Assembly (NCBI GenBank): GCA_002361355.1
Contig: DESQ01000048.1
Location: 112,539 to 176,538 of the forward strand
DNA length: 64,000 nucleotides
Reading direction: 5' to 3'
Origin: Lachnospiraceae bacterium UBA3310
GTDB taxonomy: Bacteria; Bacillota; Clostridia; Lachnospirales; Lachnospiraceae
Each line of letters starts with the position of its first letter. Position 1 is the stretch's first letter. Below are positions 17,291 to 26,190 of the stretch, piece by piece. The notes beneath the pieces are model-generated. The model made no database searches. It was given only the letters and a program-made list of their open reading frames with translations, and had not been told where the DNA came from. Made by a program: the position numbers and the translations under genes.

Positions 17291-19045
17291 TTATCTTTCA
17301 CGGGAAATTTTCCCCGCCTGCACCCGGTAAACCATATCACACTTCTCAATGGTCTGCAATCTGTGGGCTATGATAACGAGTGTCTTTCTTCCATGCAGTC
17401 TGTTGATGGAATCCATGATGGCCGCCTCTGTCTCGTTGTCAAGCGCGGAGGTCGCCTCATCCAGCACAAGCACCTCCGGATCCTCGTAGAGCGCTCTCGC
17501 AATACTGATTCTCTGTCTCTGCCCACCGGAAATGCGGATGCCCCGCTCTCCGATTCCGGTCTCCATCCCCTCCGGCAGACTTTTCACGAAATCATCAAGA
17601 GCCGCCTCCTCAAGCGCACGCCACACCTTCTCGTCGTCGATCTCCTCCTCCGGCACGCCGAAGGCCACATTTTTGCGGATGGAATCGTCTATCATAAAAA
17701 TCGTCTGGGGAATGTAACCGATGTTTTTCAGCCAGCCCGCATAGTTTTCGCTCACATCCACGCCGTCCGCCAGAATCCGGCCGCTCTCCATCTGCAAGAG
17801 CCCCAGCAGAATATCTACGATCGTTGTTTTCCCCGCGCCCGTGACGCCCACAATGCCCACGGAAGCGCCCACCGGAATCTCCATATCCGCATGATCAAAG
17901 ATCAGCGTTTCCGTATTGGGGTACTTATAGGTAATCCCCTCCAGACGGATTTCCTTCTTCACAGGCATCGTTTCTATTTGCTTTCTCTGTCTGTAGGCCT
18001 CCGGATCATAGGTCACCTTCCCGTCGTGAATCTCCTCCTGAAGATTGTCGCTGACACCCATAAAGAAAGGCTCAAAATAGGAAATCGAAGTCTGGTAATT
18101 ATTGATCCGGTTGGCGCTAGGGAGCAATCTCATAGCCGCCACCGCAAGCGCGGAAAGCTGGGGCAGAAGATCTTTGATCTGAGCGCCCTGCCCGATAATC
18201 AGGACAAAGTAGCCCACCATACCCGCAATGCACACCGTCTCGATCAAAAGCCGCGGCGTCGCGTTAAACAAGTTGTACTTCTGCACAGAGTTGACATAGC
18301 CCTCTCCACACTTGGCATACTCGTTGATAAAATAATTTTCCTTACAGCCGATCTTGATTTCCTTAATTCCCATCACCGACTGCTCAATCCACTTGTACAG
18401 GCCGCTGTAATAATCCTGATTGTCCTGCCCCGCCCTGATCATGACCGGTTTTAACACCTTTTTGATCACCAAAAGCAAAACCACCATAAGCGCCGCCACC
18501 ATCAAAATCATCATGGGATCGGAATAGAGAAACAGCGCAACCACCAGACAGACGAACACGATACACTCGCTGAAAAGCTGCAGGCAGCTCAAAATCAAAC
18601 CGTACATGTTATTCACATCGGAGGTAATATTCCGCTGAATCACGGAAGTGTCCGCATTCAGATAATACTCATAGGGTCTTTGCATAAAATTGATCATCAT
18701 GCGTCTGGAAGTCGCAAACTGGTTCGTGTAGACAAACTTAAGCTGCATCTTCTGCTGGAAAAACAGATAAATATTTTTGATCACCGTCATTCCCACGAAC
18801 GCAATCAGGGAAAACATGGCAAACTCCGCGTTACTCTTCATCCCTAACGTTTCATAGATTGTGGAGAGCAGCTCATTTTCCTGCACCGCCGCCGGATCCA
18901 TCACCACAGTCACGATGGGCACGATCATGGAAATGCCCAGGCTTTCCAGCACGCCGCCGATCAGCATCATAAAAATAAGTCCTACCATGACGCGTTTCTG
19001 CCTTGCATCCAGCAGAACATTCATTTTCTTTAATATTTTTTGCAT
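17291..19045 (-). CDS. PglK-like ABC transporter, putative lipid-linked oligosaccharide flippase
   Basis: A half-transporter of about 584 residues: a six-helix membrane domain followed by an ATPase domain. The ATPase has GVTGAGKTT (Walker A), SGGQRQRISIARAL (signature), VLVLDEATSALD (Walker B) and an IIAHRL switch His. The end of the membrane domain reads RLLPSANRINNY, very like the LMPSANRI stretch of Campylobacter PglK. PglK flips complete lipid-linked heptasaccharide. No Wzx/MOP flippase was seen in the locus, so this protein is the best candidate for moving the Und-PP glycan outward. I start it at the ATG at 19045 with an AGGAAAC site, rather than 17 codons upstream. Confidence 0.85.
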   Translation of the reverse strand: MQKILKKMNVLLDARQKRVMVGLIFMMLIGGVLESLGISMIVPIVTVVMDPAAVQENELLSTIYETLGMKSNAEFAMFSLIAFVGMTVIKNIYLFFQQKMQLKFVYTNQFATSRRMMINFMQRPYEYYLNADTSVIQRNITSDVNNMYGLILSCLQLFSECIVFVCLVVALFLYSDPMMILMVAALMVVLLLVIKKVLKPVMIRAGQDNQDYYSGLYKWIEQSVMGIKEIKIGCKENYFINEYAKCGEGYVNSVQKYNLFNATPRLLIETVCIAGMVGYFVLIIGQGAQIKDLLPQLSALAVAAMRLLPSANRINNYQTSISYFEPFFMGVSDNLQEEIHDGKVTYDPEAYRQRKQIETMPVKKEIRLEGITYKYPNTETLIFDHADMEIPVGASVGIVGVTGAGKTTIVDILLGLLQMESGRILADGVDVSENYAGWLKNIGYIPQTIFMIDDSIRKNVAFGVPEEEIDDEKVWRALEEAALDDFVKSLPEGMETGIGERGIRISGGQRQRISIARALYEDPEVLVLDEATSALDNETEAAIMDSINRLHGRKTLVIIAHRLQTIEKCDMVYRVQAGKISRER

Positions 19046-19184
19046 GATCCGTTTCCTTTTCTCCGCATACGGCAGTCCAGCCCACGCCATTCGCAAAACG
19101 GTCTGGCTGAACTGTTGACTATCTTACCACAAGAGTGCATTTCACGCAAACATTCGGTCAAAAATAAACCCGCCAATACCATTT

Positions 19185-20258
19185 TCAATAAATATCATCA
19201 TTCTGCCGGTGCAGTTTTGGGTCTTCATACTTGTCCATAAAATCTTCTCCCAAATAGACGATCTCCTGCGCAAAGCGGATGTTTCGCACCACCGTAAAGA
19301 CAGAGATCACACGGCGAAAGCTGAGTCCTTCTATATAATTTAACACCTCCATCGGAAATTTCCGGTCGAGGACGATATGCTCCGAAAAAAGTGTTTCATA
19401 GTTCAGGAGATCCCTGGGATGGGGCTTGATCAGAATAACGGCTTCGGCATTCTCCGGATGACCGTATAAGTCAATACAATCCCTGAAAATCTTCTCGCGC
19501 ACAGGCAGCTCGCACAGGGGTTCTGTCAAAAGCAGAACGTTTTCCTTTCCCGTATTCAGCTTTTCCTGTATCTCCTCTATATTTGCGACAAAAAGCCGTA
19601 CCAGAAGCGCCTTATCCTCTTTCGTCAGCCGCTCCGCCAGCTCCTGTCTGGATTTCTCGATGTACTTCGGACACGGGTAGGGCAGCACGGAGATATCGTT
19701 GACCTCCATATCCAGACAATACTTCCCCCACCCGTTCTGAATAAAAATGAGATTTAAGGAGGCGAGAAACGCTTTCAGCTTAAAATGCCCCCTGTTGTCG
19801 TAGCGGGCGGTGTCGTAGGTGCTGATACAGTCAAGCCCGTCCTCCAGCGCATGGTAAGGTATCTTTTTATAACTCAGATAATAGCCAATCGGATCGGAAT
19901 CACAGAAGACGTAAACCTCTTTGTACTCTTTAAAATCTACCGGCACATAAGGCTCCTGCGCCTTACCCAGAAGCTTTGTATAGCGGATGCGGGCGAGGAG
20001 ATTCAAAAAAAGATTTCCCCTGTCCACATGATACTTCATGATTTCAGGGAAATTCACATCCTCCTTCTCATCGAACATATACACCGCCTCAAAGAGTCCG
20101 CAAACCAAAGCCCGATCCTTCAAATCTCCGAAATCATTGGACATGGTGCTCATCACAAGAGTCGCGTTTCCCCGCTTCTTTGGCGCCAGATTCAGTTCCT
20201 TCAAACACGCCACATACACATGATAATAGGTGTGGCAGACATATATTCTATCCTTCAT
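19185..20258 (-). CDS. Sialyltransferase-like glycosyltransferase (GT52/polysialyltransferase type)
   Basis: 357 residues. The start MKDRIYVCHTYYHVYVA resembles the first strand of bacterial GT52-type enzymes. It has an E-D-G motif at about 139-141 (HALEDGLDC) and an H-P motif at about 280-281 (IKPHPRD), the two hallmark motifs of inverting bacterial sialyltransferases. The genes directly upstream make CMP-pseudaminic acid (pseF, pseI), so the likely donor is CMP-Pse rather than CMP-Neu5Ac; that is inference. It overlaps the ATP-grasp gene by 4 bp and has GGAG 5 bp before the ATG. Confidence 0.7.
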   Translation of the reverse strand: MKDRIYVCHTYYHVYVACLKELNLAPKKRGNATLVMSTMSNDFGDLKDRALVCGLFEAVYMFDEKEDVNFPEIMKYHVDRGNLFLNLLARIRYTKLLGKAQEPYVPVDFKEYKEVYVFCDSDPIGYYLSYKKIPYHALEDGLDCISTYDTARYDNRGHFKLKAFLASLNLIFIQNGWGKYCLDMEVNDISVLPYPCPKYIEKSRQELAERLTKEDKALLVRLFVANIEEIQEKLNTGKENVLLLTEPLCELPVREKIFRDCIDLYGHPENAEAVILIKPHPRDLLNYETLFSEHIVLDRKFPMEVLNYIEGLSFRRVISVFTVVRNIRFAQEIVYLGEDFMDKYEDPKLHRQNDDIY

Positions 20259-21556
20259 CGTATCTCCACCCCGATCTGTGCGAGTATCCGCTCTCCCCGT
20301 TCCATGGCATCCTCCGGCGTCTCTCCCACCGTGATCACATGACCGAGCCTGTCATTGCTGGAATGCGTACCCTGCACAGCCTCGCCGGGTTTTTTATACA
20401 GCGCAATCTCCTCCACGCCTTCCGCCCCATAAAGAGCCTCCGGCACGGTTATTTTTTTAAGCACACCCCTCTGCTCTTCCTTCGCATGGATAAAATGAAT
20501 CGCTGCACCCCGTTTTCTTGTCGGCGTCAAATCCGGTTTTTCTCCCGTCGCCAGCAGCACGGAAGCACCCACCATATCAATACCCGTGGAGAGGGGCACC
20601 AGTTTTGATGTGATAAAATCACCGCCAAGCCTGGCCGCCAGTTCCACAATTTTCGGCCCATCCTCTGTCACTTTTATTTCCACATGGGCAGGCGCGTTGT
20701 CAATACCGATTGCCCTGACTGCCTGCGCTGCTATTTCCCGTATCTGATCCTGTGTCTGCGTGTCCAGCCTGCTCGGTTCGCAGTGAGCCAGTTCCACAAA
20801 ATAAGGCGGCGGCGTGATATACTTGTCCGTGATCGTGAGAATATGAGGTTCGCCGCCCATCACCATCACTTCCACGCTGACCTCCGGACCCTGCATGTAT
20901 TCCTCCACCATCACCGTACCGTTGCGGGAGTTGTCCCGGCTGTAACTGTATGTCCGATTCATAATCTCATCGAGACGCTCCTGGTATGCCGCAAACTTTC
21001 TCTTCTGTTCTTCCGATTGGTTCATACCCTCCACAAGTATCCCCTCATCGGTCACAAAATCCACTGACAGCCCCGGTTCATCCAGCAGCACCACGCCACG
21101 GCTGCCCGCATTGTCCGCAGGTTTCACGATACAATGCCCATTCAACTGATTCACCGCCTCCAAAAAGCCTTTAAAGTCTGTAACCTCATAGTATTTTGGT
21201 ATCGGCACGCCGCATTGTTTCAGGCGGTCTCTCATATTGCTTTTTATGGTGGCACAAAGAGCGTTCTCGTAAGACAGATCCGGCCGCTTCCCCAGCCTTT
21301 CATTGACATAGGCCGCCGTGCGCACAGGGCCGTCACTGGTGGAGGTGATCACCACATCCGGTTTATAAATAAGCGCCTGCCTGTAGACTTCCTCCTGGTC
21401 TAAAGTGCTGACCACCAGCTTCACATCAGCCAGCGCAAATCCCACCGCGTTCTCGTCATAGTCCACCAGAATAATCTGGTAGCCCAGTTCCTTCGCCTTT
21501 TTGATCGCGGGAACCTGCAGCGCACTTGCCCCTAAAATCATCATTTTTTTAGCCAT
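20255..21556 (-). CDS. ATP-grasp carboxylate-amine ligase-like protein
   Basis: About 433 residues. The N-terminal preATP-grasp fold begins MMILGASALQVPAI, followed by ADNAGSRGVVLL (about 148-159) as the grasp loop and EVSVEVMVMGGE and IVELAARLGGD as later ATP/metal-site motifs. The family couples ATP to formation of an acyl-phosphate and joins a carboxylate to an amine. It sits between pseI and the sialyltransferase-like gene, 5 bp after pseI. It could add an amino acid to a pseudaminic acid derivative or act on a precursor, but no substrate can be named. Start at 21556 has GGAG 8 bp upstream. Confidence 0.75.
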   Translation of the reverse strand: MAKKMMILGASALQVPAIKKAKELGYQIILVDYDENAVGFALADVKLVVSTLDQEEVYRQALIYKPDVVITSTSDGPVRTAAYVNERLGKRPDLSYENALCATIKSNMRDRLKQCGVPIPKYYEVTDFKGFLEAVNQLNGHCIVKPADNAGSRGVVLLDEPGLSVDFVTDEGILVEGMNQSEEQKRKFAAYQERLDEIMNRTYSYSRDNSRNGTVMVEEYMQGPEVSVEVMVMGGEPHILTITDKYITPPPYFVELAHCEPSRLDTQTQDQIREIAAQAVRAIGIDNAPAHVEIKVTEDGPKIVELAARLGGDFITSKLVPLSTGIDMVGASVLLATGEKPDLTPTRKRGAAIHFIHAKEEQRGVLKKITVPEALYGAEGVEEIALYKKPGEAVQGTHSSNDRLGHVITVGETPEDAMERGERILAQIGVEIR

Positions 21557-21561
21557 TGTTT

Positions 21562-22617
21562 TTACTCCACATACTTCCATTCCATCGGTGTCCCGCGGGC
21601 AATATCACACCGCGCCCGTTTCCCCAGCACCTCCTCGTAGTACATGGGAGCCATACCGAAAGCAGGTCGTATGGAACGCATATTTTTTTCTGTGAAGACC
21701 TCTCCCTTTTTCATATCCTCCGTAACAAAGAGAGACCTTCCTTCCTCCCTGCTTCTCTCCTGCTTTTCGGTCAGACAGTAAGTCACCTTCCCCAGCGCCT
21801 TCTCCACAATACGAATTTCATCCACCATGGTTTTAAACTCCACGGGCTCCATGGAAAAGGCCCCGTCCGGCCCGCCGTCCCCCCGCGAGAGCGTAAGGTG
21901 TTTTTCCACCATTCTCGCACCAAGGGCAACCGCAGCCACCGCCACGGCGGAACCCATGCTATGATCGGAAAGACCCGTCAGACAATCAAAAGTCTCAGCC
22001 ATGTGGGGAATCACTTTGATATTCATATCCTCATAGGGCGTCGGATAAGTGGAAGTGCATTTCAGAAGTATGATCTGCTCGTTTCCCTCCTCCCTGCACG
22101 TTTTCACCGCCCTCTCAATATCCTCCAGATAAGCGAGCCCCGTAGCCATAATCACCGGTTTTCCCAGTCTTGCGACCTTGCGAAGCAGGGGAATATCCCG
22201 AATTTCGGGAGAAGCAATTTTATACGCGGGCATTCCCATCTCCTCCATGAAATCCACGGCAGTGAAATCAAAAGGAGAGGAAAAGCAGTCCATCCCAAGA
22301 TCGTTCGCCAGCTTCACCAGCTTCGGCTGCCACTCCCATGGCGTGTACGCCTCCCGAAACAGCTCATAGCAGGTCTGACCGTCCCAGATCGTGCCCTGCG
22401 TGATCTGAAAGTATTCGTTGTCACAATCCATCGTGATGGTGTCCGCCGTGTATGTCTGGAGTTTCACCGCATCGGCTCCCGCCTCCTTCGCCGCCCGGAT
22501 AATTGCCTCGGCTCTGTCATAGTCCTGCAAATGATTTGCCGACATCTCAGCCACAATATAGGTCGGTTCGCCCTCCCCGATCATGCGATTACCGATCCTC
22601 ATTTTCTGCTGTCCCAT
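21562..22617 (-). CDS. pseI: Pseudaminic acid synthase
   Basis: 351 residues: an N-terminal NeuB-type TIM barrel (IVAEMSANHLQDYDRA, DAVKLQTYTADTIT) and a C-terminal SAF domain (GKRARCDIARGTP). The stretch GTIWDGQTCYELFREAYTPW is characteristic of PseI rather than NeuB or LegI. The enzyme condenses 2,4-diacetamido-2,4,6-trideoxy-L-altrose with phosphoenolpyruvate to give pseudaminic acid. It overlaps the end of pseF by 29 bp, and its start has GGAGG 9 bp upstream. Confidence 0.92.
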   Translation of the reverse strand: MGQQKMRIGNRMIGEGEPTYIVAEMSANHLQDYDRAEAIIRAAKEAGADAVKLQTYTADTITMDCDNEYFQITQGTIWDGQTCYELFREAYTPWEWQPKLVKLANDLGMDCFSSPFDFTAVDFMEEMGMPAYKIASPEIRDIPLLRKVARLGKPVIMATGLAYLEDIERAVKTCREEGNEQIILLKCTSTYPTPYEDMNIKVIPHMAETFDCLTGLSDHSMGSAVAVAAVALGARMVEKHLTLSRGDGGPDGAFSMEPVEFKTMVDEIRIVEKALGKVTYCLTEKQERSREEGRSLFVTEDMKKGEVFTEKNMRSIRPAFGMAPMYYEEVLGKRARCDIARGTPMEWKYVE

Positions 22618-23320
22618 TTATCCTTTCCTCCATCATCCTGTACTTGATCTGCGCCAATTCCAGATCCGAGGGATTGTCAATATCCTGCACCTCCATCTCC
22701 GGCACAACAATGGGCAGATACCCGTCCGGCAGATCGCCTCTGCATGCCCGATACCGCTCCACATGATAGCAGTAAAACTGCCCGCTGTCATGATATACAG
22801 GCTCTAAATCCTGAGACCGTTTCATGGCATTTTCAGGATAACAGTACACCAGTTTTCCGTCCCGGATCGCCATGCCCCGCTGGGGCGGGAAAGAATACCG
22901 GACTACAGGCATCACCCCGGAAGCATCCTGTTCCACCAGCAGGTTCATGGCCTCTGTAAGCTTCTTTGCCGTCACAAAAGGGGCTGTCGGATAAATACAT
23001 GCCATATAATCAAAGGTTTCTCCCCGTTTTTCGTAAGTCTCAAGCACCTCCATGAGCACATCGTCCGTAGTCGCAAAATCATTCGAAGTCTCCGCGCTCC
23101 TCATAAAGGGAACCGCCGCGCCCGCATCTCTGGCAATCCGCGCAATCTCCTCATCGTCGGTGGATACCATAACCTCCCGGAAAATCCCCGACTGTAACGC
23201 CGCCTCGATGGCGTAGACAAGCATGGGCTTTCCCATAAACTCCCTGATGTTTTTCCCCGGAATCCGCTTGCTGCCGCCCCGGGCCGTAATGATTGCCACC
23301 GCATTTATCTCTGTTTTCAT
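22589..23320 (-). CDS. pseF: CMP-pseudaminic acid cytidylyltransferase
   Basis: About 243 residues. The nucleotide-binding start AIITARGGSKRIPGKNIR and the CIYPTAPFV segment are those of the NeuA/PseF family. It activates the nonulosonic acid with CTP. PseF is preferred over NeuA or LegF because the next gene is clearly pseI. The ATG at 23320 with AGGAAGAG upstream was chosen; a longer frame would cross the promoter. It heads a block with its own promoter, reading into pseI, the ATP-grasp gene and the sialyltransferase-like gene. Confidence 0.9.
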   Translation of the reverse strand: MKTEINAVAIITARGGSKRIPGKNIREFMGKPMLVYAIEAALQSGIFREVMVSTDDEEIARIARDAGAAVPFMRSAETSNDFATTDDVLMEVLETYEKRGETFDYMACIYPTAPFVTAKKLTEAMNLLVEQDASGVMPVVRYSFPPQRGMAIRDGKLVYCYPENAMKRSQDLEPVYHDSGQFYCYHVERYRACRGDLPDGYLPIVVPEMEVQDIDNPSDLELAQIKYRMMEERINGTAENEDR

Positions 23321-23368
23321 TCCGGTGTCTCTTCCTTTCAGACTTTTGCCGTTGATATCCATATCGAC

Positions 23369-23397
23369 ATTGTAATATTCAATCCGTGAAATGTAAA
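23369..23397 (-). promoter_or_regulatory. Putative sigma-A promoter of the pseF block
   Basis: TTTACA (23392-23397) and TACAAT (23369-23374) on the minus strand are spaced by exactly 17 bp, about 50 bp before the pseF start. It would restore expression downstream of the insertion debris at 23.7-26.1 kb. Confidence 0.6.
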
Positions 23398-23754
23398 GGT
23401 TTCCAGAGAAAGTGAAACTGCACAAACCAGATCTTGTATTTGATTTGTGTTTTTCTCTTCTTTTCGTCTATATCTTGTTAAATCCCTTTTTATGTCGAAA
23501 TTTCGTCTATTATTTTTCTACAGAGTACTTTTGCAAGATCCATTGTCTTTCTTTTTCGTTTATGGTATATCTGTTTCATAGATCATTACAGTTTATCAGC
23601 GGCACGTTTCCCCACATGCCGAAGGCTCCATTGCAAAGCTGTACCGATTCTGAACTTCATTTCTATTTGTCACCTGTAAAACCGTTATCTTAATGGTTTC
23701 ACAACATCTATGGGCTGCGCCCGTCATTATTTCTTACGAAAGGAAAACACATCT
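23398..23754. other. A+T-rich intergenic segment without a gene
   Basis: About 360 bp between the pseF promoter and the Rpn-type remnant. I see no supported coding frame, RNA gene or terminator. The end nearest 23754 holds an AAGGA-type SD for the remnant's ATG. Confidence 0.5.
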
Positions 23755-24334
23755 ATGAACAAAAACGATTACAGCAAAACCCGCCGTACATATCGGCTTT
23801 CTGGATTACACCCTGTTTACGGAGCATCCCGAGTTTTATGCCGCCTATAAACTGATTAACGTAAAAAGCCATCATATCTACAGTGACAGCCTGACCCTGT
23901 ATGTGGCAGATCTGACCAAAATTGATCTTGCGACAGAAGAAGATAAACAATATCACATTGATCGTTGGGCGAAACTCTTTAAAGCTGACACATGGGAGGA
24001 ATTGAGAATGGTCGCATCCGAAGACGAAGCATTATATGAAGCTGCAAAAACGCTGTTTTACCAAAGTTCTGATGAGGAGATCCGTATGCGCTGTCTTGAC
24101 AGGGAGGAATATTATCAAGATCTGCGAAATTATGAACAGAAAATCGAGCAAGATCGCTTAGAACATGAACAGGATCTGCGCAACTACGAACGGAAAATCG
24201 AGCAAGACCGCTTAGAACATGAACAATCCCGCCAAAGCTACGAAAAAGCCCTCGCTGAGAAAAATCAAACCATCTCCGCGCAAACCGCAGAAATAGAAAA
24301 GCTCCGTGCCGAGATTGCGCGGTTGACGAGCTAA
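23755..24334 (+). pseudogene. Remnant of an Rpn/PD-(D/E)XK family transposase-like gene
   Basis: After an SD and ATG, about seven residues (MNKNDYS) resemble the usual N-terminus. A frame change then leads into sequence reading HIGFLDYTLFTEHPEF and SDSLTLYVADLTKIDL, followed by TEEDKQYHIDRWAKLFKA. These match the middle of Rpn-type recombination-promoting nuclease/putative transposase proteins. The intervening N-terminal nuclease core is missing, so the gene is internally deleted and frame-broken. The C-terminal part is a long coiled coil with a duplicated 18-residue unit. It is read opposite to the glycan genes, within the debris patch that splits the pse genes. Confidence 0.65.
24122..24229 (+). 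repeat. Two tandem copies of a 54-bp coding repeat
   Basis: Units 24122-24175 and 24176-24229 encode LRNYEQKIEQDRLEHEQD and LRNYERKIEQDRLEHEQS. They differ by a few base changes, indicating a recent in-frame duplication within the coiled coil of the Rpn-type remnant. Confidence 0.8.
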
Positions 24335-24364
24335 TTTTTGCTCCTCAATATCTCTAATGGGACA

Positions 24365-25039
24365 TTATGCCTTCCTGATACCTCTGCAGCCAGGAAAATT
24401 GCTGCATCCATAAAATTCCCCATACTTTCCCCTGCGCCTCACCATTTCGGCTCCACATTGGGGACAGCGGATTTCCGGCTGGTTCATTTTGTTTTCCTGA
24501 AGGAGTTCCCCCAGCCTTTCATAGCACTCTTGATTCATGATGCAGTCGTTTAATGCGCGGTGCGCCCCGGCCGTGCTAATATGGAAATATTCTGATATGT
24601 CCAACAACCTGTGATGAGAAAGCTGGGGCAGGCACTTTCTGGACAAATACAAAGTATCAATATAATCATTCGCAATTTCTGTCCCCAATACTTTCATTGC
24701 CGCATCACAAATAAAATTCATGTCAAAGGTATGTATGTTATGCCCCACCAGGATATCGTTCCCTATAAAACGCAAGAACCCCCGGACGGCTTCTTCTATA
24801 CTCGGTGCGCCCTTTACCATTTCATCCGTAATCCCATTGACCGCAGTAGCGGCCTCCGGAATGTGCATTTGAGGGTCGACTAAGGTGGAATACTGATCTG
24901 CCGCCTTATGGCTGCGTACCTTCACAGCAGATATTTCGATAATCTTGTCAAACCCTGGCCGGATTCCTGTAGTTTCCAAATCAAACACCACGTAATCCCC
25001 AACATATTGGCTCAGGCGTTTTCCTCTGTTCCTTGTCAT
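24365..25039 (-). CDS. DnaQ-like 3'-5' exonuclease with a topoisomerase-type zinc finger
   Basis: About 224 residues. The DEDDh exonuclease motifs are all present: VVFDLETTG (about 17-25), GHNIHTFDMNF and AHRALND. The C-terminal CPQCGAEM...YGCSNFPGC motif is the four-cysteine zinc finger found at the end of type IA topoisomerases, giving a likely nucleic-acid-binding tail. The ATG at 25039 is preceded by GGAG at 9 bp, whereas an upstream ATG at 25054 has none. It lies alone among degraded genes between pseF and the PseG fusion. It probably acts in DNA repair or processing and is not part of glycan synthesis. Confidence 0.85.
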   Translation of the reverse strand: MTRNRGKRLSQYVGDYVVFDLETTGIRPGFDKIIEISAVKVRSHKAADQYSTLVDPQMHIPEAATAVNGITDEMVKGAPSIEEAVRGFLRFIGNDILVGHNIHTFDMNFICDAAMKVLGTEIANDYIDTLYLSRKCLPQLSHHRLLDISEYFHISTAGAHRALNDCIMNQECYERLGELLQENKMNQPEIRCPQCGAEMVRRRGKYGEFYGCSNFPGCRGIRKA

Positions 25040-25173
25040 TGGTATATTCTCCATTCTTCTGTCAAATATTCGATATTTAACTCTTTTATCAAAAAACCAA
25101 ATTGCAGCCCCGCCAAACATGAAATATCAGATCCAGGAGCCAAACAATTCTGATGTTTCCACTTCCTCGCTGG

Positions 25174-26030
25174 TTATCTGATAAAGCTCCGGATTGCAAA
25201 TCCGTCATCTTCTCTCCGGGACAAAAATTCCGCCAAAAGCAAGCTTGTATGGATAAAGGCCACGGAATTTTGAAAGCGTCCCACTCTGGAATTTCCATGA
25301 CTGCCCAACAGTAAAACCGAATACTGTACCGGCTTTCCCTTTCCCGGATCCGCCAGTTTTTCTTTTTTTGAATCTGCCAGCTTTAAATACTGGCGCACAG
25401 CAAGCTGTTCTACCCGCCTGCGCAGACCGCCTTCCTCCGTAAGCCTGGCAGGAATGTCCGAAAATTTCTTAAAAAAGCAGGGCTCCTCCAAATTCCCTGA
25501 AGCCATCTGATATAAATCCACTCGTTCCAGCGGAAATTTCAGCGAGAGCAATGATCACGTTAATCACGGCATCATAATCGAAGTCCGTATTCCCATCTAT
25601 CCCGTTTAAAGCATGGTTATTGCCATTTCCCGCATCAATAGCGAGCGGTGAAAAAACGATTTTTACCGCTCGCACTTTACCGACTTCAACCAGGTCGCAG
25701 TAATTTTCCATGCGGATGTATAGTGGAAAATTATCCGTATAAAAACGCTGATTGATCTCCTTAAGCGCACTCTGTCTCCGGCTGTATTCTGTAAAAAGCG
25801 TAATCTCCCACTTCAGCTTCCTGTTTTTGTCCGCCAATTCCACCTGCTGCTTTCGATCCGCATTCGCAAGCGCCTCTTGCTGCTTCACCCACAGATCGTT
25901 CATCCTCTCTCCCAGTTCGTTGCGCCTATTCGCAATTTTCTACTGAAGAGCATTATTTTTGTCATTCAGATGCTCCTTTAATGCCCTGTCCCGAGATGCG
26001 TTAAAAAGATCCGCGGCAACGGATATAAGG
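25174..26030 (-). pseudogene. Degraded coiled-coil protein gene, family not recognised
   Basis: On the minus strand an open frame reading LFNASRDRALKEHLNDKNNALQ hits a TAG near 25945, then resumes in the same frame as KIANRRNELGERMNDLW and continues to about 25469. The tail continues in another frame to 25174. The first part is a basic/acidic coiled coil; a middle part reads FPLYIRMENYCDLVEV. One stop and at least one frame change mean it is broken. I cannot assign a family with confidence; its position next to other debris suggests an accessory or mobile origin. Confidence 0.45.
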
Positions 26031-26190
26031 CTGCCCCGTCAGATAGGATGGGTAATGCATACTCTTCCAAGTTTCTTTCCTCTCTTTCCGGTTTTTCTCT
26101 TTTTTCGCTTCATTTGTTTGGCTTATCCAAAATAGAAAATGCAAAACCCTGAGCTCCGTTTTCACAGCCTGTGTTTTATCATAACATATT

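Noticed and set aside
19185..20258. Reading the gene after the ATP-grasp as a generic hypothetical protein
   Set aside because: The E-D-G and H-P motifs at proper spacing plus the CMP-Pse context support a sialyltransferase-like enzyme.
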